Shown in pieces: positions 1 to 12,109 of a stretch of DNA of 64,000 nucleotides; within the stretch, counting starts at the first letter, position 1, and each line of letters opens with the position of its first letter. The translations under genes were made by a program, and so were the position numbers. This DNA comes from Ontholestes murinus. Lineage: Eukaryota; Arthropoda; Insecta; Coleoptera; Staphylinidae. The notes beneath the pieces were generated by a model. The model did no database searches. It had not been told where the DNA came from and worked only from the letters and a program-made list of their open reading frames with translations. The DNA lies in NCBI GenBank assembly GCA_963969525.1, contig CAXAKX010001196.1, positions 62,001 to 126,000 of the forward strand. Reading direction: 5' to 3'.

Positions 1-148
1 TATTGTTATTGTTATTTCATATTGTTATTGTTATTTCTTATTGTTATTGTTATTTCTTATTATTATTGTTATTTCTTATTGTTAGTGTTATTTCTTATTG
101 TTATTGTTAGTTCTTATTGTTATTGTTATTTCTTATTGTTATTGTTAG

Positions 149-440
149 TTCTTATTGTTATTGTTATTTCTTATTGTTTTTGTTATTTCTTATTGATATT
201 GTTATTTCTTATTGTTATTGTTATTTTTTTATTGTTATTGTAATTTCTTATTGTTACTGTTATTTCTTATTGTTATTGTTATTTTTTATTGTTATTGTTA
301 TTTCTTATTGTAATTGTTATTTCCTATTGTTATTGTTATTTCTTATTGTCATTGTTATTTCTTGTTGTTATTGTTATTGTTATTTCTTATTGTTATTGTT
401 ATTTCTTATTGTTATTGTTATTTCTTATTGTTATTGTTAT
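149..440 (+). repeat. marker-rich block (seven-T / TGTCATTG type), copy 1
   Basis: This stretch carries an ordered set of rare variants: TGTTTTTG, TGATATTG, a run of seven T (224-230), TGTAATTTC, TGTTACTG, TGTAATTG and TGTCATTG. The same set in the same order recurs 463 bp downstream and again near 8.36, 10.11, 10.44, 23.60, 37.61, 39.51, 48.97, 50.87 and 57.51 kb. Such ordered sharing means the block was copied as one piece rather than mutated independently. The match to the next copy runs from base 149, with a difference at 364 (G here, A there). Confidence 0.85.
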
Positions 441-611
441 TTCTTATAGTTATTGTTATTTCTTATAGTTTTTGTTATTTCTTATTGATATTGTTATTTC
501 TTATTGTTATTGTTATTTCCTATTGTTATTGTTATTTCTTATTGTTATTGTTATTTCTTATTGTTATTGTTATTTCTTATTGTTATTGTTATTTCTTAAT
601 ATTATTGTTAT

Positions 612-903
612 TTCTTATTGTTATTGTTATTTCTTATTGTTTTTGTTATTTCTTATTGATATTGTTATTTCTTATTGTTATTGTTATTTTTTTATTGTTA
701 TTGTAATTTCTTATTGTTACTGTTATTTCTTATTGTTATTGTTATTTTTTATTGTTATTGTTATTTCTTATTGTAATTGTTATTTCCTATTGTTATTGTT
801 ATTTCTTATTGTCATTGTTATTTCTTATTGTTATTGTTATTGTTATTTCTTATTGTTATTGTTATTTCTTATTGTTATTGTTATTTCTTATTGTTATTGT
901 TAT
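612..903 (+). repeat. marker-rich block (seven-T / TGTCATTG type), copy 2
   Basis: Second copy of the block at 149-440, at an exact spacing of 463 bp. The seven-T run and the TGTCATTG variant keep their order and internal distances. The two copies are separated by ordinary 19-bp units, so this is a short higher-order duplication within the array. Confidence 0.85.
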
Positions 904-2665
904 TTATTATTGTTATTGTTATTTCCTATTGTTATTGTTACTTCTTATTGTTATTTCTTATTGTTATTGTTATTGTTATTTCTTATTGTTATTGTTATTT
1001 CTTAATATTATTGTTATTTCTGTTTGTTACTGATATTTCTTATTGTTATTGTTATTTCTTATTGTTTTTTCTTATTGTTATTGTTATTTCTTATTGTTAT
1101 TGTTATTTCTTATTGTTATTGTTATTTCCTATTGTTATTGTTATTTCTTATTGTTATTGTTATTTCCTATTGTTATTGTTACTTCTTTTTGTTATTGTTA
1201 TTACTTACTGTTATTGTTATTTCCTTTTGTTATTGTTATTTCTTATTGTTATTGTTATTGTTATTTCTTATTGTTATTGTTATTTCTTATTGTTATTGTT
1301 ATTTCTTATTGTTAGTGTTATTTCTTATAGTTATTGTTATTTCTTATTGTTATTGTTATTTCCTATTGATATTGTTATTTCCTATTGTTATTGTTATTGT
1401 TATTTCTTATTGTTATTGTTATTTCATATTGTTATTGTTATTTCTTATTGTTATTGTTATTTCTTATTATTATTGTTATTTCTTATTGTTATTGTTATTT
1501 CTTATTGTTATTGTTATTTCTTATTGTTATTGTTATTTCCTATTGTTATTGTTACTTCTTATTGTTATTGTTATTGTTATTTCCTATTGTTATTGTTATT
1601 TCTTATTGTTATTGTTATTGCCTATTGTTATTGTTATTTCTTATTGTTATTGTTATTTCTTAATATTATTGTTATTTCTTTTTGTTACTGATATTTCTTA
1701 TTGTTATTGTTATTTCTTATTGTTCTTTCTTATTGTTATTGTTATTTCTTATTTTTATTGTTATTTCCTATTGTTATTGTTATTTCTTTTTGTTATTGTT
1801 ATTACTTATTGTTATTGTTATTTCTTATTGTTATTGTTATTTCTTATTGTTATTGTTATTTCTTATTGTTATTGTTATTGCCTATTGTTATTGTTATTTC
1901 TTATTGTTATTGTTATTTCTTATTGTTATTGTTATTTCTTATTGTTATTGTTATTGTTATTTCTTATTGTTATTGTTATTTCTTATTGTTATTGTTATTT
2001 CTTATTGTTATGGTTATTTCTTGTTGTTATTGTTATTTCTTATTGTTATTGTTATTTCTTATAGTTATTGTTATTTCTTATTGTTAGTGTTATTTCTTAT
2101 TGTTATTGTTATTTCTTATTGTTATTGTTATTGTTATTTGTTATTGTTATTGTTATTTCTTATTGTTATTGTTATTTCTTATTGTTATTGGTATTTCTTA
2201 TAGTTATTGTTATTTCTTATTGTTATTGTTATTTCTTATTGATATTGTTATTTCCTATTGTTATTGTTATTTATTATTGTTATTGTTATTTCTTATTGTT
2301 ATTGTTATTTCATATTGTTATTGTTATTTCTTATTGTTATTGTTATTTCTTATTATTATTGTTATTTCTTATTGTTAATGTTATTTCTTATTGTTATTGT
2401 TATTTCATATTGTTATTGTTATTTCTTATTGTTATTGGTATTTCTTATAGTTATTGTTATTTCGTATTGTTATTGTTATTTCTTATTGATATTGTTATTT
2501 CCTATTGTTATTGTTATTTATTATTGTTATTGTTATTTCTTATTGTTATTGTTATTTCATATTGTTATTGTTATTTCTTATTGTTATTGTTATTTCTTAT
2601 TATTATTGTTATTTCTTATTGTTATTGTTATTTCTTATAGTTATTGTTATTGTTATTTCTTATTG
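890..2665 (+). repeat. ~2.15-kb higher-order block, copy 1
   Basis: Diagnostic variants occur in the order TTACTTCTTATTG (about 940), CTTAATATT (1,001), CTGTTTGTTACTG (about 1,020), CTTTTTGTTACTG (about 1,680), TTATGGTTATTTC (about 2,009), TCTTGTTG, TTAGTG, and two GGTATTTC sites (2,190 and 2,440). The same order recurs in the next copy. The offset is 2,171 bp over 1,964-2,665 and 2,152 bp near 1.0 kb. It reaches about 2,247 bp near 1.7 kb, so the copies differ by gain or loss of whole 19-bp units. The left edge is approximate. Confidence 0.8.
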
Positions 2666-2999
2666 GTATTGTTATTTCCTATTGTTATTGTTATTTCTTA
2701 TTGTTATTATTATTTCTTATTGTTATTGTTATTTCTTATTGTTATTGTTATTTCTTATTGTTAGTGTTATTTCTTATAGTTATTGTTATTTCTTATTGTT
2801 ATTGTTATTTCCTATTGATATTGTTATTTCCTATTGTTATTGTTATTTATTATTGTTATTGTTATTTCTTATTGTTATTGTTATTTCATATTGTTATTGT
2901 CATTTCTTATTGTTATTGTTATTTCTTATTATTATTGTTATTTCTTATTGTTATTGTTATTTCTTATTGTTATTGTTATTTCTTATTGTTATTGTTATT

Positions 3000-4836
3000 T
3001 ATTATTGTTATTGTTATTTCCTATTGTTATTGTTACTTCTTATTGTTATTTCTTATTGTTATTGTTATTGTTATTTCTTATTGTTATTGTTATTTCCTAT
3101 TGTTATTGTTATTTCTTATTGTTATTTTTATTGCCTATTGTTATTGTTATTTCTTAATATTATTGTTATTTCTGTTTGTTACTGATATTTCTTATTGTTA
3201 TTGTTATTTCTTATTGTTTTTTCTTATTGTTATTATTATTTCTTATTGTTATTGTTATTTCTTATTGTTATTGTTATTTCCTATTGTTATTGTTATTTCT
3301 TATTGTTATTGTTATTTCCTATTGTTATTGTTACTTCTTTTTGTTATTGTTATTACTTACTGTTATTGTTATTTCCTTTTGTTATTGTTATTTCTTATTG
3401 TTATAGTTATTTCTTATTGTTATTGTTATTTCTTATTGTTATTGTTATTGTTATTTCTTATTGTTATTATTATTTCTTATTGTTATTGTTATTTCTTATT
3501 GTTATTGTTATTTCTTATTGTTAGTGTTATTTCTTATAGTTATTGTTATTTCTTATTGTTATTGTTATTTCCTATTGATATTGTTATTGTTATTGTTATT
3601 TCTTATTGTTATTGTTATTTCATATTGTTATTGTTATTTCTTATTGTAATTGTTATTTCTTATTATTATTGTTATTTCTTATTGTTATTGTTATTTCTTA
3701 TTGTTATTGTTATTTCTTATTGTTATTGTTATTTATTATTGTTATTGTTATTTCCTATTGTTATTGTTACTTCTTATTGTTATTTCTTATTGTTATTGTT
3801 ATTGTTATTTCTTATTGTTATTGTTATTTCCTATTGTTATTGTTATTTCTTATTGTTATTGTTATTGCCTATTGTTATTGTTATTTCTTATTGTTATTGT
3901 TATTTCTTAATATTATTGTTATTTCTTTTTGTTACTGATATTTCTTATTGTTATTGTTATTTCTTATTGTTCTTTCTTATTGTTATTGTTATTTCTTATT
4001 GTTATTGTTATTTCTTATTGTTATTGTTATTTCTTATTGTTATTGTTATTACTTATTGTTATTGTTATTTCTTATTGTTATTGTTATTGCCTATTGTTAT
4101 TGTTATTTCTTATTGTTATTGTTATTTCTTATTGTTATTGTTATTGTTATTTCTTATTGTTATTGTTATTTCTTATTGTTATGGTTATTTCTTGTTGTTA
4201 TTGTTATTTCTTATTGTTATTGTTATTTCTTATAGTTATTGTTATTTCTTATTGTTAGTGTTATTTCTTATTGTTATTGTTATTTCTTATTGTTATTGTT
4301 ATTGTTATTTGTTATTGTTATTGTTATTTCTTATTGTTATTGTTATTTCTTATTGTTATTGGTATTTCTTATAGTTATTGTTATTTCTTATTGTTATTGT
4401 TATTTCTTATTGATATTGTTATTTCCTATTGTTATTGTTATTTATTATTGTTATTGTTTTTTCTTATTGTTATTGTTATTTCATATTGTTATTGTTATTT
4501 CTTATTGTTATTGTTATTTCTTATTATTATTGTTATTTCTTATTGTTAATGTTATTTCTTATTGTTATTGTTATTTCATATTGTTATTGTTATTTCTTAT
4601 TGTTATTGGTATTTCTTATAGTTATTGTTATTTCTTATTGTTATTGTTATTTCTTATTGATATTGTTATTTCCTATTGTTATTGTTATTTATTATTGTTA
4701 TTGTTATTTCTTATTGTTATTGTTATTTCATATTGTTATTGTTATTTCTTATTGTTATTGTTATTTCTTATTATTATTGTTATTTCTTATTGTTATTGTT
4801 ATTTCTTATAGTTATTGTTATTGTTATTTCTTATTG
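3000..4836 (+). repeat. ~2.15-kb higher-order block, copy 2
   Basis: Repeats the ordered variants of 890-2,665. The match ends at 4,836: copy 1 goes on with a GTATTG hexamer while this copy goes straight to a heptamer. From about 4,290 this sequence also opens the first copy of the ~2-kb block that recurs at 12.1, 14.9 and 18.6 kb, so two block types overlap here. That is expected when exchange breakpoints fall at different places. Confidence 0.78.
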
Positions 4837-6064
4837 TTATTTCTTATTGTTATTGTTATTTCCTATTGTTATTGTTATTTCTTATTGTTATTGTTATTTC
4901 TTATTGTTATTGTTATTTCTTATTGTTATTGTTATTTCTTATTGTTATTGTTATTTCTTATTGTTATTGTTATTTCTTTTTGTTATTGTTATTACTTATT
5001 GTTATTGTTATTTCTTTTTGTTATTGTTATTTCTTATTGTTATTGTTATTTCTTTTTGTTATTGTTATTACTTATTGTTATTGTTATTTCTTATTGTTAT
5101 TGTTATTTCTTATTGTTATTGTTATTGCCTATTGTTATTGTTATTTCTTATTGTTATTGTTCTTTCTTATTCTTATTGTTATTGTTATTTCTTATTGTTA
5201 TTGTTATTTATTACTGTTGTTGTTATTTCTTATTGTTATTGTTATTTCATATTGTTATTGTTATTTCTTATTGTTATTGTTATTTCTTATTGTTATTGTT
5301 ATTTCTTATTGTTATTGTTATTTCCTATTGTTATTGTTATTTCTTATTGTTATTGTTATTTCTTATTGTTATTGTTATTTCTTATTGTTATTGTTATTTC
5401 TTATTGTTATTGTTATTTCTTATTGTTATTGTTATTACTTATTGTTATTGTTATTTCTTTTTGTTATTGATATTTCTTATTGTTATTGTTATTTCTTATT
5501 GTTCTTTCTTATTGTTATTGTTATTTCTTATTGTTATTGTTATTTCCTATTGTTATTATTATTTCTTATTGTTATTGTTATTTCTTATTGTTATTGTTAT
5601 TTCTTATTGTTATTGTTATTTCTTATTGTTATTGTTATTTCCTATTGTTATTGTTATTTCTTATTGTTATTGTTATTTCTTATTGTTATTGTTATTTCTT
5701 ATTGTTATTGTTATTTCTTATTGTTATTGTTATTTCCTATTGTTATTATTATTTCTTATTGTTATTGTTATTTCTTATTGTTATTGTTATTTCTTATTGT
5801 TATTGTTATTTCCTATTGTTATTGTTATTTCTTATTGTTATTGTTTTTTCTTATTGTTATTGTTATTTCTTATTGTTATTGTTATTTCCTATTGTTATTG
5901 TTATTACTTATTGTTATTTTTTTTGTTATTGTTATTTCTTATTGTTATTGTTATTGTTATTTCTTATTGTTATTGTTATTTCTTATTGTTATTGTTATTT
6001 CTTATTGTTATTGTTATTTCTTATTGTTATTGTTATTTCTTATTGTTATTGTTATTTCTTATAG
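4290..6064 (+). repeat. ~2-kb S block, copy S0 (shortest)
   Basis: Opens with paired GGTATTTC variants and TGATATTG. It passes through TTTATTATTG, TATTCTTATTG and TTACTGTTGTTG and ends at the TATAG variant followed by TTGCCTATTG (6,062-6,080). The same order is found at about 12,110-14,172, 14,940-16,957 and 18,600-20,714. This copy is roughly 300 bp shorter than the one at 12.1 kb. It contains an odd eight-T run at 5,917-5,924, which looks like a small deletion joining a heptamer to a hexamer. Confidence 0.75.
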
Positions 6065-7450
6065 TTATTGTTATTGCCTATTGTTATTGTTATTTCTTAT
6101 TGTTATTGTTCTTTCTTATTGTTATTGTTATTTCTTATTGTTATTGTTATTTCTTATTGTTATTGTTATTTATTATTGTTGTTGTTATTTCTTATTGTTA
6201 TTGTTATTTCTTATTGTTATTGTTATTTCTTATTATTATTGTTATTTCTTATTGTTAGTGTTATTTCTTATTGTTATTGTTAGTTCTTATTGTTATTGTT
6301 ATTTCTTATTGTTATTGTTATTTCCTATTGTTATTATTATTTCTTATTGTTATTGTTATTTCTTATTGTTATTGTTATTTCTTATTGTTATTGTTATTTC
6401 TTATTTTTATTGTTATTTCTTATTGTTATTGTTATTTCTTATTGTTATTGTTATTTCTTTTTGTTATTGATATTTCTTATTGTTATTGTTATTTCTTATT
6501 GTTCTTTCTTATTGTTATTGTTATTTCTTATTGTTATTGTTATTTCTTATTGTTATTGTTATTTCCTATTGTTATTGTTATTTCTTTTTGTTATTGTTAT
6601 TACTTATTGTTACTGTTATTTCTTTTTGTTATTGTTATTTCCTATTGTTATTATTATTTTTTATTGTTATTGTTATTTCTTATTGTTATTGTTATCTCTT
6701 ATTGTTAATGTTATTTCTTATTGTTATTTCTTATTGTTATTGTTATTTCCTATTGTTATTGTTATTTCTTATTGTTATTGTTATTTCTTATTGTTATTGT
6801 TATTTCTTATTGTTATTGTTATTTCTTATTGTTATTGTTATTTCTTATTGTTATTGTTATTTCTTTTTGTTATTGTTATTACTTATTGTTATTGTTATTT
6901 CTTTTTGTTATTGTTATTTTTTATTGTTATTGTTATTGTTATTTCTTATTGTTGTTGTTATTTCTTATTGTTATTGTTATTTCTTATTGTTATTGTTATT
7001 TCTTATTGTTATTGTTATTGCCTATTGTTATTGTTATTTCTTATTGTTATTGTTCTTTCTTATTCTTATTGTTATTTCTTATTGTTATTGTTATTTCTTA
7101 TTGTTATTGTTATTTATTACTGTTGTTGTTATTTCTTATTGTTATTGTTATTTCATATTGTTATTGTTATTTCTTATTGTTATTGTTATTTCTTATTATT
7201 ATTGTTATTTCTTATTGTTAGTGTTATTTCTTATTGTTATTGTTAGTTCTTATTGTTATTGTTATTTCTTATTGTTATTTCTTATTGTTATTGTTATTTC
7301 TTATTGTTATTGTTATTTCTTATTGTTATTGTTATTTATTATTGTTATTGTTATTTAATATTGTTATTGTTATTTCTTATTGTTATTGTTATTTATTATT
7401 GTTATTGTTATTTCTTATTGTTATTGTTATTTCTTTATTGTTCTTTCTTA
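6065..7450 (+). repeat. K block following S0 (TTACTGTTGTTG / TGTTAGTTC type)
   Basis: Contains TGTTAGTTC at about 6,286 and 7,248, TTGTTGTTG-type variants at about 6,177 and 7,120, and ends in TTTATTGTTCTTTC at about 7,434. The spacing of the TGTTAGTTC sites (about 963 bp) indicates an internal duplication just under 1 kb. The same succession follows the S block at 16.96-18.37 kb and 20.72-22.16 kb. Apart from 19-bp units I see nothing in it. Confidence 0.7.
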
Positions 7451-10095
7451 TTGTTATTGTTATTTCTTATTGTTATTGTTATTTCTTATTGTTATTGTTA
7501 TTGTTATTTCTTATTGTTATTGTTATTTCCTATTGTAATTGTTATTTCTTATTGTTATTGTTATTTCTTATAGTTATTGTTATTTCTTATAGTTATTGTT
7601 ATTTCTTATTGTTATTGTTATTTCCTATTGTTATTGTTATTTCTTATTATTATTGTTATTTCTTAATGGTATTGTTATTTCTTATTGTTATTGTTATTTC
7701 TTAATATTATTGTTATTTCTTTTTGTTATTGATATTTCTTATTGTTATTGTTATTTCTTATTGTTCTTTCTTATTGTTATTGTTATTTCTTATTGTTATT
7801 TCCTATTGTTATTGTTATTTCTTTTTGTTATAGTTATTACTTATTGTTATTGTTATTTCTTTTTGTTATTGTTATTTCTTATTGTTATTGTTATTTCTTA
7901 TTGTTATTGTTATTTCTTATTGTTATTGTTATTTCTTATTGTTATTGTTATTTCTTATTGTTATTGTTATTTCTTATTGTTATTGTTATTTCTTATTGTT
8001 ATTGTTATTTCCTATTGTTATTGTTATTTCTTATTGTTATTGTTATTTCTTATTGTTATTCGTATTGTTATTTCTTATTGTTATTTTTATTTCTTATTTT
8101 TATTGTTATTTCTTAATGTTATTGTTATTTCTTATTGTTATTGTTATTTCTTATTGTTATTGTTATTTCTTATTGTTATTGTTATTTCTTATTGTTATTG
8201 TTATTTCTTATTGTTATTGTTATTTCTTATTGTTATTGTTGTTTCTTATTGTTATTGTTATTTCTTATTGTTATTGTTATTTCTTAATATTATTGTTATT
8301 TCTTATTGTTATTGTTATTTCTTATTGTTATTGTTATTTCTTTTTGTTATTGTTATTTCTTATTGTTTTTGTTATTTCTTATTGATATTGTTATTTCTTA
8401 TTGTTATTGTTATTTTTTTATTGTTATTGTAATTTCTTATTGTTACTGTTATTTCTTATTGTTATTGTTATTTTTTATTGTTATTGTTATTTCTTATTGT
8501 AATTGTTATTTCCTATTGTTATTGTTATTTCTTATTGTCATTGTTATTTCTTATTGTTATTGTTATTTTTTTTGGTATTGTTATTTCCTATTGTTATTGT
8601 TATTTATTATTGTTATTGTTATTTCTTATTGTTATTGTTATTTCTTATTGTTATTGTTATTTCTTATTATTAGTGTTATTTCTTATTGTTATTGTTATTT
8701 CTTATTGTTATTGTTATTTCTTATTGTTATTGTTATTTCTTATTGTTATTGTTATTTCCTATTGTTATTGTTATTGTTATTTCTTATTGTTATTGTTATT
8801 TCTTATTGTTATTGTTATTGTTATTTCTTATTGTTATTGTTATTTCTTATTGTTATTGTTATTTCTTATTGTTATTGTTATTTCTTATAGTTATTGTTAT
8901 TTCTTATAGTTATTGTTATTTCTTATTCTTATTGTTATTTCTTATTGTTATTGTTGTTTCTTATTGTTATTGTTATTTCCTATTGTTATTGTTATTTCTT
9001 ATTGTTATTGTTATTTCTTAATATTATTGTTATTTCTTATTGTTATTGTTATTTCTTATTGTTATTGTTATTTCTTATTGTTATTGTTATTTCCTATTGT
9101 TATTGTTACTTCTTTTTGTTATTGTTATTACTTACTGTTATTGTTATTTCCTTTTGTTATTGTTATTTCTTATTGTTATAGTTATTTCTTATTGTTATTG
9201 TTATTTCTTATTGTTATTATTATTTCTTATTGTTATTGTTATTTCTTATTGCTATTGTTATTTCTTATTGTTAGTGTTATTTCTTATAGTTATTGTTATT
9301 TCTTATTGTTATTGTTATTTCCTATTGATATTGTTATTTCCTATTGTTATTGTTATTTATTATTGTTATTGTTATTTCTTATTGTTATTGTTATTTCATA
9401 TTGTTATTGTTATTTCTTATTGTTATTGTTATTTCTTATTATTATTGTTATTTCTTATTGTTATTGTTATTTCTTATTGTTATTGTTATTTATTATTGTT
9501 ATTGTTATTTCCTATTGTTATTGTTACTTCTTATTGTTATTTCTTATTGTTATTGTTATTTCCTATTGTTATTGTTATTTCTTATTGTTATTGTTATTGC
9601 CTATTGTTATTGTTATTTCTTATTGTTATTGTTATTTCTTAATATTATTGTTATTTCTGTTTGTTACTGATATTTCTTATTGTTATTGTTATTTCTTATT
9701 GTTTTTTCTTATTGTTATTGTTATTTCTTATTGTTATTGTTATTTCTTATTGTTATTGTTATTTCCTATTGTTATTGTTACTTCTTTTTGTTATTGTTAT
9801 TACTTACTGTTATTGTTATTTCCTTTTGTTATTGTTATTTCTTATTGTTATAGTTATTTCTTATTGTTATTATTATTTCTTATTGTTATTGTTATTTCTT
9901 ATTGTTATTGTTATTTCTTATTGTTAGTGTTATTTCTTATTGTTATTGTTATTTCATATTGTTATTGTTATTTCTTATTGTTATTGTTATTTCTTATTAT
10001 TATTGTTATTTCTTATTGTTAGTGTTATTTCTTATTGTTATTGTTAGTTCTTATTGTTATTGTTATTTCTTATTGTTATTGTTAGTTCTTATTGT
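7451..10095 (+). repeat. satellite segment with CG-containing marker and seven-T block
   Basis: Ordinary 19-bp units with diagnostic variants: TTATTCGTATTG at about 8,055-8,066, the seven-T/TGTCATTG block at about 8,361-8,545, an eight-T run at 8,566-8,573 leading into GGTATTG, and CTGTTTGTTACTG at about 9,657. The order matches the segments at 23.3-25.7 kb and 37.3-39.0 kb, so this is a diverged and shortened member of the same higher-order family. Confidence 0.7.
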
Positions 10096-10364
10096 TATTG
10101 TTATTTCTTATTGTTTTTGTTATTTCTTATTGATATTGTTATTTCTTATTGTTATTGTTATTTTTTTATTGTTATTGTAATTTCTTATTGTTACTGTTAT
10201 TTCTTATTGTTATTGTTATTTTTTATTGTTATTGTTATTTCTTATTGTAATTGTTATTTCCTATTGTTATTGTTATTTCTTATTGTCATTGTTATTTCTT
10301 ATTGTTATTGTTATTGTTATTTCTTATTGTTATTGTTATTTCTTATTGTTATTGTTATTTCTTA
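10096..10364 (+). repeat. 330-bp-spaced duplication, left copy
   Basis: Matches 10,426-10,694 at an exact offset of 330 bp, including TGTTTTTG, TGATATTG, the seven-T run (about 10,161-10,167), TGTAATTTC, TGTAATTG and TGTCATTG. The first difference on the left is at 10,095/10,425 (T against A). The first on the right is at 10,365/10,695 (TTAATGG against TTATTG). Both copies belong to the seven-T marker-rich block. Confidence 0.88.
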
Positions 10365-10425
10365 ATGGTATTGTTATTTCTTATTGTTATTGTTATTTCT
10401 TATAGTTATTGTTATTTCTTATTGA

Positions 10426-10694
10426 TATTGTTATTTCTTATTGTTTTTGTTATTTCTTATTGATATTGTTATTTCTTATTGTTATTGTTATTTTTTTATT
10501 GTTATTGTAATTTCTTATTGTTACTGTTATTTCTTATTGTTATTGTTATTTTTTATTGTTATTGTTATTTCTTATTGTAATTGTTATTTCCTATTGTTAT
10601 TGTTATTTCTTATTGTCATTGTTATTTCTTATTGTTATTGTTATTGTTATTTCTTATTGTTATTGTTATTTCTTATTGTTATTGTTATTTCTTA
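10426..10694 (+). repeat. 330-bp-spaced duplication, right copy
   Basis: Right partner of 10,096-10,364. The 61 bp between them (10,365-10,425: TTAATGG, TATAG and TGATATTG variants) recurs at about 10,885-10,945 after this copy, again followed by TGTTTTTG. The exchange therefore involved a slightly longer unit than the 269 bp that now match. Confidence 0.88.
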
Positions 10695-12109
10695 TTGTTA
10701 TTGTTATTTATTATTGTTATTGTTATTTCATATTGTTATTGTTACTTCTTATTGTTATTTCTTATTGTTATTGTTATTGTTATTTCTTATAGTTATTGTT
10801 ATTTCCTATTGTTATTGTTATTTCTTATTGTTATTGTTATTGCCTATTGTTATTGTTATTTCTTATTGTTATTGTTATTTCTTAATGGTATTGTTATTTC
10901 TTATTGTTATTGTTATTTCTTATAGTTATTGTTATTTCTTATTGATATTGTTATTTCTTATTGTTTTTGTTATTTCTTATTGATATTGTTATTTCTTATT
11001 GTTATTGTTATTTCCTATTGTTATTGTTATTTCTTATTGTTACTGTTATTTCCTATTGTTATTGTTACTTCTTTTTGTTATTGTTATTACTTACTGTTAT
11101 TGTTATTTCCTTTTGTTATTGTTATTTCTTATTGTTATAGTTATTTCTTATTGTTATTGTTATTTCTTATTGTTATTGTTATTGTTATTTCTTATTGTTA
11201 TTATTATTTCTTATTGTTATTGTTATTTCTTATTGTTATTGTTATTTCTTATTGTTAGTGTTATTTCTTATAGTTATTGTTATTTCTTATTGTTATTGTT
11301 ATTTCCTATTGATATTGTTATTTCCTATTGTTATTGTTATTGTTATTTCTTATTGTTATTGTTATTTCATATTGTTATTGTTATTTCTTATTGTTATTGT
11401 TATTTCTTATTATTATTGTTATTTCTTATTGTTATTGTTATTTCTTATTGTTATTGTTATTTCCTATTGTTATTGTTACTTCTTATTGTTATTTCTTATT
11501 GTTATTGTTATTGTTATTTCTTATTGTTATTGTTATTTCCTATTGTTTTTGTTATTTCTTATTGTTATTGTTATTGCCTATTGTTATTGTTATTTCTTAT
11601 TGTTATTGTTATTTCTTAATATTATTGTTATTTCTTTTTGTTACTGATATTTCTTATTGTTATTGTTATTTCTTATTGTTCTTTCTTATTGTTATTGTTA
11701 TTTCTTATTGTTATTGTTATTTCTTATTGTTATTGTTATTTCCTATTGTTATTGTTACTTCTTTTTGTTATTGTTATTACTTATTGTTATTGTTATTTCT
11801 TTTTGTTATTGTTATTTCTTATTGTTATTGTTATTGTTATTTTTTATTGTTATTGTTATTTCTTATTGTTATTGTTATTTCTTATTATTATTGTTATTTC
11901 TTATTGTTATTGTTATTTCTTATAGTTATTGTTATTGTTATTTCTTATTGTTATTGTTATTTCTTATTGTTATTGTTATTTCTTATTGTTATGGTTATTT
12001 CTTGTTGTTATTGTTATTTCTTATTGTTATTGTTATTTCTTATAGTTATTGTTATTTCTTATTGTTAGTGTTATTTCTTATTGTTATTGTTACTGTTATT
12101 TGTTATTGT
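10695..12109 (+). repeat. satellite segment between the 330-bp pair and S block S1
   Basis: 19-bp units with the variants TTAATGG (10,884), TTACTTCTTTTTG, TTACTTACTG, TCCTTTTG, CTTTTTGTTACTG (about 11,635), TTATGGTTATTTC (about 11,992) and TCTTGTTG. This order resembles 1.0-2.1, 3.0-4.2 and 25.9-27.0 kb. No other kind of sequence is present. Confidence 0.72.

Noticed and set aside
4429..6258. Long + strand open reading frames (609 codons here; others of 979, 909, 707, 702, 665, 650 and 641 codons) that look like hydrophobic membrane proteins
   Set aside because: They are produced by a stop-free 19-bp unit read through all three frames, start at TTG, overlap one another in every frame, and encode the same 19-residue cycle. 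They have no domain, no non-repetitive part and no codon structure.
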